A stretch of 64,000 nt of DNA from Symbiodinium natans (Eukaryota; Sar; Dinophyceae; Suessiales; Symbiodiniaceae): the NCBI GenBank assembly GCA_905221605.1, contig CAJNDS010002712.1:948001-1012000 (forward strand). Reading direction: 5' to 3'. The translations under genes and the position numbers were made by a program. Below are positions 54,513 through 64,000 of this stretch, in pieces (the stretch's first letter is position 1; every line of letters begins with the position of its first letter). The notes below the pieces were generated by a model. The model was not told where the DNA came from and searched no databases. It was given only the letters and a program-made list of their open reading frames with translations.

Positions 54513-55059
54513 CTTACCCCACACCTCATGTCAGGATATTGGTTATAGAATGGTTGAGGGTAGGATTTGTTTAGGTGCTTTGGGTTTTGGGTTGTGTTTT
54601 GGATTATTGTATTGGGTTTGGTAGGTTGCTTTGTTTCGGGATTGTTGTATTGATTGTTGGGAGGTGCTTGGTTTTTCTGCGGGATTTAAGGGTTGAAATG
54701 TTAGGCGGGTCGAGAAATGGGGTGAAAGCGTAGGGGGAAGTATAGGATGTGAGGTGTGGGGTAAGGTCGGTTGGTGTTTTTCTTGCTTTGGGGTTTGGTG
54801 TTGAGTTGGGGAGTGCTTTGTGTTTTGGTGTTTTGGAGGGTTGAGGTGCGGGGGAAGGGAGGTTCTTTTGATTTTGTTTTTTGCTTTGGGACTTGTGTTG
54901 AGTTTGTAGGTGCTTTGTGTTTTGGTTTGTGCTTTGGGTTTTGGCGAGGTTGTGTTGTTTTGCTTGTGATATGGGTTTTGGCGAGGTTGATTTGGCAGGC
55001 GGGTTGAGAATTGAGGTGAAAGTATAGGGGGGAGTATAGGGTATGAGGTGTGGGGTTAG
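54513..55059. repeat. G/T-rich duplicated repeat with an inverted copy
   Basis: A module ending GAGGTGTGGGGTAAG lies at about 54709-54765 and again at about 54996-55059, 290 bp apart. The same motif is present inverted (CTTACCCCACACCTCATGTC) at 54513-54532. The space between is G/T-rich (GGGTTTTGG words). The 168-codon minus-strand ORF over it (54604-55110) simply translates the duplication, as repeats of the type PHLIPYTPPYTF, and is not taken as a gene. Confidence 0.75.
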
Positions 55060-55309
55060 CCTCTGCTTGCTAAAGGAACCCTGTTTTGGAGAACTGCCCA
55101 TATGGGCCACTAGCTCCCGGTATCGGTTCTTCAGATGAATTGGTTGACTCTAAGCAAGCTGAACAGGGAGTTTAAGGTTGAGGGTTGAGGGTTTTTTTTC
55201 TCCGAAGGCTGCGGAACCCACGGGTGCTGAAACGTCAGAGTCGACCACGGGTAAGTTAAGGATCCAGATGCCGTTGAACAGTTTTTCCTGAGGTGTGTAC
55301 TCGGGAGGG

Positions 55310-55384
55310 GCTCAGGGCGTCGCCGAAGCTGTCTTCAAAGAGTACCCCGATGCAGACGTTTACCGATGCTTGGCCTACTCGTAG
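55310..55384 (+). CDS. Exon-like segment, unrecognised
   Basis: The frame reads AQGVAEAVFKEYPDADVYR, then CLAYS and TAG. It is codon-like. The 'GxAxAxxxxYP' feel is weakly like macro domains, but too short to claim. Confidence 0.3.
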   Translation, partial: AQGVAEAVFKEYPDADVYRCLAYS

Positions 55385-55759
55385 AGAGTTCAGCTTGTCT
55401 CAAGCACCTTGGGCCGATCTCTTTCCGTACTTGCAAGCACTTGCAATATGCTTGCCTGTTCTTCTCCCCTTGCTGGCTCTGCTCCTGTGAGCATGCCGCG
55501 GCGAGCACGAACGCGTGTGCCCTTCCGCGGCGGCTGGCTCAAAGGCAACGGGGCATCATGCAAATCTTGGTTCAAAAGATGGAGGTGTTCAAGTCATGGA
55601 AGCATACTGAATACTTAGAGAGTTCTTGGAGCTGTTGGGTAGTTCAGTTCATTGATGTTGCTCAAGCGTCGGGAGCCCGCATACCTCGTGCTCAGCCCCA
55701 GAGACCCTAATCTTCCTGACCCTGCTTAGCCACACCCTGAACACCAAGCAGTAAACTGT

Positions 55760-56029
55760 TTGAGCAGTCAAGGCTCCTTCAGCCCACCCATTGCCGAACC
55801 ACCGTCACACCACCTCACACCCACTCGCGCACCCTTGACGAAGAGACCGTTCAGCCCACAACTTCCCGAGACATCGCGTGGCCCTGCCATGTCCACGTCT
55901 CTGCCTGGCTCTTCCCAGGGCTCGAGGCAGTGGGTCCTGGAGCAATTGGGCGTAGGGATGAAAGCATCGGCTGTGGACTGCTTGCAGAGACCCAATGCGG
56001 AAGGTGCCTTCAACCTACTTCGTCGCTGA
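55760..56029 (+). CDS. Possible 3' exon or small ORF, unrecognised
   Basis: 89 codons. The first half is Pro/Ser/Thr-rich (PPIAEPPSHHLTPTRAPL) and the end is helical (GSRQWVLEQLGVGMKASAVD, then CLQRPNAEGAFNLLRR) before TGA. The C-terminal third is the more protein-like. CCCTAAAC words follow. Confidence 0.35.
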   Translation: MSSQGSFSPPIAEPPSHHLTPTRAPLTKRPFSPQLPETSRGPAMSTSLPGSSQGSRQWVLEQLGVGMKASAVDCLQRPNAEGAFNLLRR

Positions 56030-56388
56030 TGACTGAGCCATTCCCTGCCGCCCGTCCTGAATCTAGTCTGAACCCTGAACCCTAAAACCTAAGCATCCCT
56101 ACAGCGATTAAACCCTACAACCCAAACCATGAGCTAGCCCATGTACGGCGAGGGCTCGAGCCAGAAAAATCCCAGAAGCAAAGCACCGGCGAAAGGCAAT
56201 AGGCGAACGAAAAGACACAAGTAGCGACACAATGTTTCATGATGGGTGGCAACGGCGTCCACAAAACCATTGCCCCGTGCTCCACTCCTTGCAGGGTTTA
56301 GGATTAGGGCAGTGAGGGCCTAGTTGAGGGTTCTGTGCCCAGTGCAGCGCCACGGGGAAACGGCGCAAAACCGGACATTCATCCCACC

Positions 56389-56695
56389 TGTGATGCAATG
56401 TTTGTGTTTTTGCTGGACCCGGAGGCATGCGCACAGCAGCAGGGGGACGGCAGCTGGTATATCGTGACGTGCACATCGTGTATTCAGTTAGGCTACAGTT
56501 GCTTCTGTACGCTCACCATGCTACGATAGCCCTCAACACAGTAACGCAGGACTCTCTTGAGACAGTGCTCTGTGAGGACGTGCCCGAACCAGATGCCGCA
56601 GCCAAGACTGGCATTCTGCCGCACTTCAGCGGCACGGGGATATTTGGCGAATTTGTTTTCAACTTTTCTGGGGCTTCTGGCTGCCGAGCAGGCTG
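56389..56695 (+). CDS. Two exon-like segments, unrecognised
   Basis: About 56389-56490 reads CDAMFVFLLDPEACAQQQGD, then GSWYIVTCTSC. About 56551-56695 follows AACGCAG and reads DSLETVLCEDVPEPDAAAK, then FSGTGIFGEFVFNFSGASG. They are in different frames and have plausible borders. No family is recognised. Confidence 0.35.
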
Positions 56696-56699
56696 AATA

Positions 56700-57590
56700 C
56701 TCGAATCCCCCCTACGGCACAAGAAACGGCGCTTGTCGTCCGCTCAAAGTTGTGCCATTCGGCCTCGTAGAAGCAAGCATGCTTAATTACAATAGCAAGA
56801 GAACTCGGAGAAGGAGGGTATTTCAGTATTGAGAATAAGAGCACAACAGTTCGTGCAACAGAGGAACCGGCCGCTCTCCACGGCACAGCTCCAGAGATAC
56901 ATCGAGCGGGCGGGGCCCTTGGGGTATTAAATCCCATGTAAGGGGGGTCTCTCTGAGGTTTGGCGGCTTGTGATGCACGGGGCTGACGACCGTTATACGC
57001 ACTCCTAAACCCCTGTTAACTACAGCGACGCATTAGTTCTCATGATTTGCCAAACGAGTTCGTTTAGTTTGACATGCTGGTGGATGTCCCGACTGCCTCT
57101 GCCAGGCTGCTTACAGTCGAGGCGACGAGGCCAGTCTATCGCCACAGGGTTTCAAGTCACGGTTGCGTTGAGTCGGAGGCACTGTTTTGTCAAACGAAAG
57201 GGCATCGTGCTACTGTCCGGCTTTCTTGACTGAGTCGTTCCTACCCGGGTTTTGTCGCCCGCTACTAAATTCCTGTGTTGCCATCTCATCCCCAAGCAAA
57301 GTCATCCTCACAGACCGTCCGGGCCCATGCCAGCAAAAGAGTCATCACGATGACCATTCATTGGGTCCATTGAGGGTGGCCCCAGTCAACTAGCCGCTAG
57401 CCAGCACAAAAAGCAATCAGCAGCTGCAAGATTTGCAGTGGCGAAGTAGAAGGCACACATTCAAAATACACCTCCTCTCGCACAGGACCTACCTCCTCTG
57501 CAACCACCCATACAGTCGAGAGTGGAGTTGCACCAGGCAAGGAAGACTTCAGAGTTCGAGACTTGTAGTTTGTGTTCTTGCATAGACATC
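56700..57590. other. No gene recognised
   Basis: Only short frames on both strands without motifs or splice borders. Confidence 0.4.
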
Positions 57591-57591
57591 G

Positions 57592-58080
57592 AGGGATCCA
57601 GTGCTCAGACCTGGCCGCGCTCGCCGGCTCGCATTAAACCTCTGAGCAGCGACGAGTCGCAGGACGTGCTGTCCGAGCAGGAAGTCCTCGAGTTGCTGGC
57701 AGCTGCCTGGCCTTGACTTCTACTGGGGAATTGCTCGAATGCTCTGTTGAGGCACTTTCGGATGCTCGGAACTGTGTCGGAAGCCTCAGTCAGTGTCAAC
57801 AGTGTCAACCATTGTAATTCCCAAGCCCTGGAAGCCAGTACAGTAGCACGCCACAAGGTTTGTGACGGTCGCGCGGCTCGAAAAAACCCATCCCATGCAG
57901 AGCAAGTTTCAAGAAGCCCGCACCTTTTTAGTGAATGTGGCCTCCAGACCTTAACCCCTTCTGTGACAAGTCGAGTTCTTCTCTCCCAGGCATCCCCAGA
58001 AGGCTAGACTGCAATTCCAAGAATGCGTCCGACGCCTGAGGACATGCGCAAGGTTCCACCTGCTCTGCGGCTGGTCAAGG
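57592..58080 (+). CDS. Exon-like segments, unrecognised
   Basis: 57592-57716 reads IKPLSSDESQDVLSEQEVLE, then LLAAAWP and TGA. Near 58022-58080 a further frame reads RPTPEDMRKVPPALRLVKD. Both are short and codon-like. Confidence 0.3.
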
Positions 58081-59210
58081 ATCCCGGGTTGACAAATGCA
58101 TAATGCCCCAGGCAACGTCTACCGCATCGAGGCAGCCGTGCTTTCTAAGCGACTCAAACGAGTGGGAATGGGGGCGTGGGGCGGGAGGTCGCCTTGTGAA
58201 AGCTGGATTTGCAAACTACATAACCTTCAGACGACCAGGGTTATGGCAAAGATCACTGAAACATGAACTCACATGGAAGTAGATTAGCCGCAGATGCCTC
58301 TCCAAGAGTGGCGCTTCCGTCGCGCCATGAGCTATGCCTACAGACGTCCGTCTGCCATGATTCCCGACTCGTGCTCGGTGATTTATACGGACTCGTTTTA
58401 GCCGTATTCTACATGTCCTGTTGTGCAGGACAAGCCCCCCCCCCCCCCCGTTGCGAACGCATTCATTAGACAGCACCCGCTCCATGCGTATGAGTCAAAA
58501 GGTTTGGAGACTTCTGATTGAATCAAATTCTAGCAATGTGTCATCGATGTTGCTGACTTTCTGCCTTGGCTGCCGGTATTCACTTTGCAGGATGCACTAG
58601 CCAACTACCAGCGATCCGGCCACTGAGCGTTTTTCAATGGCCAAGCCTTTGTTATGATTCTGTACGGATCTTTCGCTGCTGTTGAGGAGGCACGCAGTAC
58701 CCCAGTTGAATACAGTCCCTCATGTTTCTTACAATGAGCACTAAATTACGTACCTCGTACTCATGAACACGGCTTTGAGGAGAGGTAGAGAACGGGCGGC
58801 GGGGGGCGAGGGGGGGAGCATCTGATATATGGCTTTCCGTAATTGCGCATCTCCTCGCTTCCACCCTCCAAAATGTGCGCGGGGGGGTTAGACTAACACA
58901 ATTAGGAGCACACGTAGGCATGCAACGTTTATTAGTTTAATGCTGAAAAAGGGGGCGAGAGTATAAGTTTGTTTCCTGACAGCTAAATTCTACCTCGTCA
59001 AAGAACGTTCACATAAGTGTGCCCGGGGAGGGAATGGCTACTAGAATAATTCTGGTTAGCTAAACCAAACCAGACAAACTATGGACTCTCTGAAAATTGA
59101 CCATCCAGAAAGTCGCAAAGACAACATCCTGGTCAATGCAGCATGTTTCGTAGAACACAAAGGCAAGGCAACGGATGTATTATGCATGTTTACACTTGTT
59201 CTTCAGGGCC
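58081..59210. other. No gene recognised
   Basis: Contains C-runs (about 58435-58450) and G-rich runs (58798-58816), with AT-leaning sequence near 58920-59180. Nothing coding is supported. Confidence 0.4.
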
Positions 59211-59218
59211 TTGGAGGA

Positions 59219-59482
59219 ACACCCTAAACCCTACACCCCAAACCCTAAACTCTATCCCCTAAACCTAAACCCTAAACCCCATTAACCCTAAACCCTACGG
59301 AAACCTTGTGGGGATGGCCTGCCTCAAGGTAAGAAAGCCCTGGATCGCGAGCGCCTGCTCCGAGCACGAAAGTGCTTGTACCCAACTCCGGAGCTCACGC
59401 AGGCGTCTCGGAAGGGGTCTCTGGAGGGTTTGGGGGCATCAAGCTGATGTTTATGGTTTGGGGTTTAGGGTTTAGGGTTTAG
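59219..59482. repeat. Telomere-like tracts in both orientations
   Basis: CCCTAAAC units at about 59220-59306 and TTTAGGG units at about 59457-59482, so the two face each other across about 150 bp. Confidence 0.8.
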
Positions 59483-59699
59483 CAACCACAAAGAGCCGTG
59501 GACATGTAGAATAAAGTCGAACCTTGTTCTGCAGAGGATACGTGACTACTGCATCCCTTTGTCATTGATGTTCGATGTTCAGCAGCGGCCAACTGGTCAA
59601 CTGGGCTTCTTACGCTGGCGCAGGCAGCGCCCTTGCCCTGCAAGGCTGCGAGGGGCATTTCAGGGGTTTGAACATTGTGAGGTCTTTGGGTGGCACCGA

Positions 59700-59991
59700 T
59701 TTTTGTTTGATCCTCGGGGCCCAGATCAACAGAGAGCTTGCGAGAATCGCCCCTTGCATCCGCTCCCGACTTTTGGCGCGCAATGTTGAAATCCTTACCG
59801 GTGAAGATCTGCTTGAGCATTGCCACCAAACCTGTGTCACCTTGTTTTTGCAAATGCTTAGCACGAAAAGTTGGCAGCTTTGGTCCACAATATGTTTTTC
59901 CCCACATGCTTGGTTTGCCGCCTGAAGTTGAGGAGCACAAACGTCTATGCCTAAACATGGAGACCCCCCAAACCTGCTGCTGCCTGTGCTG
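59700..59991 (+). CDS. Two exon-like segments, unrecognised
   Basis: About 59720-59850 reads AQINRELARIAPCIRSRLLA, then RNVEILTGEDLLEHCHQ. About 59872-59960 reads SFGPQYVFPHMLGLPPEVEE, then HKRLCLNM. They are in different phases, as spliced exons would be. Longer ORFs on the minus strand here (up to 260 codons) are poor in protein-like composition and judged shadows. Confidence 0.35.
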
Positions 59992-59999
59992 ACGCCACC

Positions 60000-61366
60000 T
60001 TCTTTGAGGACCCTGGGACCAGGGGTGCATCGTCCCGCTCGACATCTGCAGGGCACCTTGATTCTCCAATTGCGGGCTGCAGGATTTGGGGCTTGGGGTT
60101 GTTCGGTTTCCACACAAATGGCAGGCTCATTACCTCCGAGGCATCGCAACACCCTTGTGACGCACTGTGTGTTCTGATGATGCATGGGGATTGACACCTC
60201 AACTCTTCGGATGTCGGCAGACAGAGGCCTTCCACAGCAACGCCACGGCTTCCAAGCTCGCCATTCCACGGCAGCCGCCGCTTGAATTGAGAGCATAGGC
60301 TGGAGTTCAGCCTCTCTCTGAAGAGGACGTTTGGACACTTCTGAGGCAGAAATGAGCATACACTCAGGTAACATGTCATGAGCATGGTCCAACGTACTTC
60401 AAGCGGCTCTAAGGCTCTAAGCCATGCACTTCCGACTGCTTTCGCAGAGGCCCGGCGACCACGGGTCATCCGGCAGCCTCGGTTTGGCCGCAGGCAGATT
60501 CTGGGATGGGCATGGTCCCTGAGTCCAACACTCCAGAGACATCAGCACACACAGAGGCAGATCCAGAATTTATGCACGAGGCCTTCTAAACGCGGAACAA
60601 CTCATCGCAGGTCCACCAAGTAGACGAGTCTTGACGTGTATCCTACAGTGCTCGCTCAGAGCGGATACTGACAGCACAGTGGCAGCCAGGCTCCCAACAC
60701 GCGCCCGCGCACGTCACCGCATCCAGCGGCCCCGGTCGGGGCCTATTACGTTCAGCCTCTGACGGTTTTGGGGTGTTTCGGGTTCAGGAACCAGGGTAGC
60801 CCACCCACAAGGTGTGCAACTAAGGCTTCACGATGAGCTCGTGCCACGAGCCTTCGCGGTAGTATTGTCCACCTTCGACTCCAATTCTATTCCATAATGT
60901 CTTCTATTGGCCATTGCTTATAAGTTAAGATTAACTTGCGTAATTCAAAATGGATCATGACGACCTGAACCCAGCTGGTGACCAAAAGCCATTCAGCCAG
61001 AATTACTGCCCGTGCCCTGCCATGATCAGTCGCCTGCTGAGGTCATTCAGAAGCCTCGGCTGTTGGATATAGGCGGGTGGGGCCAGGGAGTTTGCGTTCA
61101 TCCTGCTATCGTTCAATGATAACTTCTGCACACTTGGAGTAACTTGTGTGCCTCGGGTAACTTCTGCAAACACGTCCGCTCGTACTTGCCCGTCCAAGGA
61201 CTCCACGCACTGTGGGGTTTACACTTCTGAAAGAACGGCCAACAAAAAACGATTACGCGCATGCATCAGCCCCGCCGTCCAGGAGCTGCATATTCTCGTT
61301 TTAAAGGTTAGGTAGATAGATAGATATATACATATATGTGTACAGGTATACACATATATCCATATG

Positions 61367-61398
<32 letters not shown>

Positions 61399-61425
61399 TT
61401 TATATATGTGTGTACGTTGTTCCTT
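60000..61425. other. No gene recognised
   Basis: Overlapping motif-free ORFs on both strands, then an AT microsatellite and T-run at about 61315-61410. Confidence 0.4.
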
Positions 61426-61429
61426 TTAG

Positions 61430-61703
61430 AGAAAGCCCCAATGCCCTGCCAGGCGGCCCCAGGCCCAGACCTCAGCTGGTAGATGATGGGGCATGCCAGC
61501 TGGATCTGACCGTTGTGCAGCTGAGCCCCGACAACCGTGTGCAAGAATCACAAGTTCCGCATCCACCGAAGTACTCAAAAGACTGGACGGTGGTCCAGGT
61601 CTTTGCCAGTTCCTGGGAGGCCGCGACGCTTACCGGAGCTCTCATGAGTGTCACGAAACCCAAGTTCCGAAGACATTTTCGAGCAGTGCGTTTAATGATC
61701 TAA
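61430..61703 (+). CDS. Exon-like segment, unrecognised
   Basis: After TCCTTTTAG the frame is open for about 90 codons. It includes RPRPQLVDDGACQLDLTVVQ, SPDNRVQESQVPHPPKYSKD and TVVQVFASSWEAATLTGALM, to TAA. An internal CCAG|GTCT at about 61598 could also be a splice site. The composition is convincing but no family is recognised. It may be part of one plus-strand gene with the exons at 62.1-63.75 kb. Confidence 0.4.
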
Positions 61704-62093
61704 ACCCACAGTCTCGGCGAGACCTTTTGCCGTAGTACCGTAGCTCAAGGTCTTTGACCGCAGTATTGAACGCAACACTTGCCCAGACCCTAGGGAGGAT
61801 CCAAAAAATAGATCCCCTTAAGGGTTCCTAGAAATGACCCAAAGGGTAATATTTGGGGCTTCTATATCCTACCAGGGTCTGGGCGCACGGTTCGTCATAG
61901 TCCTCAGGCGGGCTTATGGCAGCCTGCTCTCACTGCAGCCTGGGCTGCACTGGCGGGGGCGTTCTCGGTGTCGTTTGTGAGCTTTCCATAGGGATAACAT
62001 ATGTTACATCTGTATAAATATATGCATATTTACATTTATTTATAGATATGTGTATATCAACATGTAGTTCCGTACCGCCTTTTTTTGCTGTAG

Positions 62094-62425
62094 TTGGAGA
62101 CTTGGAGTTGCTACACACCATCGACGTTGCTGATCACATAGGAGCTTCGCCCTTGGCAACCCATGGGTGAGAACACCAGGACTTCCCAGCGATCGTCCAC
62201 GGACTCCCTGACGGATGTGGTGCGAACGCACAGTCGCAGCCCAAAAGTGCGGCGCTTGCCAATCATAAGAATATCTCGAGCATGCCCAATGCAACCGGGT
62301 CAGCCTCCCAAGAAGACTTGGTAGAAAGCGGGGTTGACAAGTCAGAGCTAGACATGACAGGGGATCACAAGCAACTGGTTCAGACAGCGAACTTCTCAGG
62401 GGCACGTACCCATGCCATTTGTTAG
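62094..62425 (+). CDS. Two exon-like segments, unrecognised
   Basis: 62094-62166 is bounded by TTGCTGTAG|TT and CCATGG|GTGAGA and reads GDLELLHTIDVADHIGASPL. About 62282-62425 reads TGSASQEDLVESGVDKSELD, then MTGDHKQLVQTANFSG, to TAG. Both are acidic and codon-like. The first has good splice borders on both sides. Confidence 0.4.
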
Positions 62426-63638
62426 CGTTGGGGGGGAGGGGGGGGGTCTCCTCCTTGTCGTTCCGTAGAATTCAATCTTTCTGGTCGTATGTTCCTTTAG
62501 CCGCTTGCCCCCGGAAAAGGTTGGACAAGCAAGGTCTGCGATTGCAAATGGCTCCCGTGAAGGCTGGAGCTGCGTCTTACGAAACCGCAGAGTCATTCAG
62601 GTCAAGCCAAGAAGGGCGCTTCCAAGAAGGTGGCTTCCAGCGGCTCAGTTGCACTCTACATGTCAAGGTTGCGCTTGAACAATGATAGGGTACCAGCTTG
62701 TACAGCTCACAGAACATCCGCATCGCCTCTTCACCACCCAAACCATGCAGTATATTTGTAAGGCAAGAGAGACTGCGTAGCTGCAAGGCGCACGCTTCAA
62801 GCAAATCCGCGTACCTCCATCCCCAGTCCATCCCATGTCAGCATGAAGCGGCAAAGCTGCGGGAAATTGGCGCCGCGCATGCTCAGAAGATGACCCTGCG
62901 TGCCAACTCGCATCATTTTGCCGAGGATTGGCCATGCTAGCTGGCCGGCTGCATCACAAGGCCGAATTCACTCGGCTGAAATTTGCACAGTCATGTTGAC
63001 GGGCTTTGGCTGGCAGCGTCTCTAGAGTTCTTAGTCCACATGGACAACATCTCTCTTCGAGTACCGATGTGAACACAAGACAGGCGAGCACGGTGTACGT
63101 TGCCAGTGGTGGTCCAAGGTTAACAGTCAGCTTGATGTGAGCACACAGTGGTAGAAAAGGTGGCCAGTGGTGAGAACCAAACATGCGACGAAAAGAACAA
63201 CAACAGCAGGACTCTCAAAAGACCATGATGACTAGAGTGCCAGGTCCCAGTTAATATCCGCAGGTCTTCCTACTGCGGGCCAAGCAGAAGGATGCCTGCC
63301 AGTTGGCACTTTGCTTGCAGTCCAAGCTGCAGCTAGAAAGTGCGGATGCACGCAGTAGCTCTTGCCACATACTCATCCCACGCATGTCAAGACCAATCTC
63401 ACAATCCAGCGGATCTAGACTCCGAGCTACTCGTATCAGCCTCAGTGTTCGCCATTGCCCATATCCCACTCTCATGCCCACAACAATGACATGTAGCTTC
63501 CAAGCCGGCTAAATGTATTCAGAATGCACGCCTCTTCCAAGGCCCGTTCTTGCCGCAAGCGCATGGTCTCGACGCGGTCCCAGCGGCAGGAGGTTTGGCC
63601 GACTGTAGAAAACGATGACAAAGGGGAGGAATCGGCAG

Positions 63639-63748
63639 GTCGAAGACCGGAGGTTCATCTCGGATCACGAAATGGACGAAGAAAGCCTGCCAACCTTCAG
63701 CATCCTGTGCCAGGAGAAGAACATCGCAGCTGCAGCCATTCACTCCAG
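63639..63748 (+). CDS. Exon-like segment, unrecognised
   Basis: Acceptor TCGGCAG|GTC. It reads VEDRRFISDHEMDEESLPTF, then SILCQEKNIAAAAIHS, with a GC donor at 63749 (CACTCCAG|GCCACC). The non-canonical donor matches the style of the cyclase introns. No family is recognised. Confidence 0.4.
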
Positions 63749-64000
63749 GCCACCGGAGCTTTCAAGTTTCACATGCTTTTTTGCATTCCGTTGCAGCTGC
63801 AAATGTTCCACTCATCCACCGCGGGAGTTTAAGGTTTATGGGCCGTAGGGTTTCAAGGCTAAGGCTGAGAATCACGTTTCTATCTGGCTTGCGTGCCAAA
63901 CGCCTTGGGCTGAGATTTTGCCATTATAGGGGCTCGGTATATTACATGTTTAATGTTGAACCCTGCTTAGTGTAGGCCCCCCCCCCCGTGAACAGTCGAG

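Noticed and set aside
54604-55110. 168-codon minus-strand ORF beside the viral island
   Set aside because: It is Thr/Pro/Lys-rich and made of two copies of a duplicated G/T-rich repeat, with no domain. It is more likely a by-product of the repeat.
59479-60469. Long minus-strand ORFs of 172 to 260 codons
   Set aside because: They overlap each other in several frames, have Cys/Arg/Pro-rich composition without motifs, and plus-strand frames here look more protein-like.

Overview
The window reads as nuclear DNA of a dinoflagellate, most likely of the Symbiodiniaceae type. The basis is: (i) short and long TTTAGGG/CCCTAAA tracts scattered through almost every intergenic stretch; (ii) genes cut into many tiny exons, with AG|G acceptors and donors that are GC or GA as often as GT; (iii) very low coding density, long homopolymers and many microsatellites; (iv) a Cache-domain class III nucleotide cyclase receptor, a gene type common in these protists. 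No bacterial-style operons, rRNA or tRNA were seen. Most exon calls are by eye (codon-like composition, splice borders, family motifs), and only a few could be tied to families.

Left to right. 0-11 kb: 114-bp tandem repeats, AT-rich islands, telomere-like debris and scattered exon fragments, two of which carry DTGS/DSGS aspartyl-protease-like motifs. 11.8-14.9 kb (+): a multi-exon Sulfotransfer_2-type sulfotransferase. 15.4-17.0 kb (+): exon fragments ending in an EF-hand. 17.9-32.75 kb (+): a receptor cyclase spread over at least 18 exons: Cache ligand-binding domain, transmembrane helix, then a cyclase domain with both metal-binding aspartates. A minus-strand gene fragment sits at 33.4-35.0 kb. 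38.3-40.3 kb holds unassigned exons. 41.7-43.8 kb (+) is an intronless 693-codon ORF, probably retroposed. 46.5-49.7 kb has more unassigned exons around a 420-bp trinucleotide repeat.

The most unusual segment is 51.25-54.4 kb. It is a sharply AT-rich island holding a 5'-truncated peptidase-S74 (endosialidase-type) chaperone domain, an A32-like FtsK/HerA packaging ATPase broken into several frames, and a series of very small ORFs, one with a paired-CxxC zinc ribbon. This is an endogenous viral element of the giant-virus/polinton-like/adintovirus class. On its left it abuts an interstitial telomeric array of 16 perfect TTTAGGG units plus a second short array; on its right lies a G/T-rich duplicated repeat. 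No capsid, polymerase or integrase gene is visible here.

55-64 kb returns to host-type DNA with scattered plus-strand exons of unrecognised genes and more telomere-like tracts. Apart from the cyclase and the sulfotransferase, no exons could be assembled into a gene of known function.
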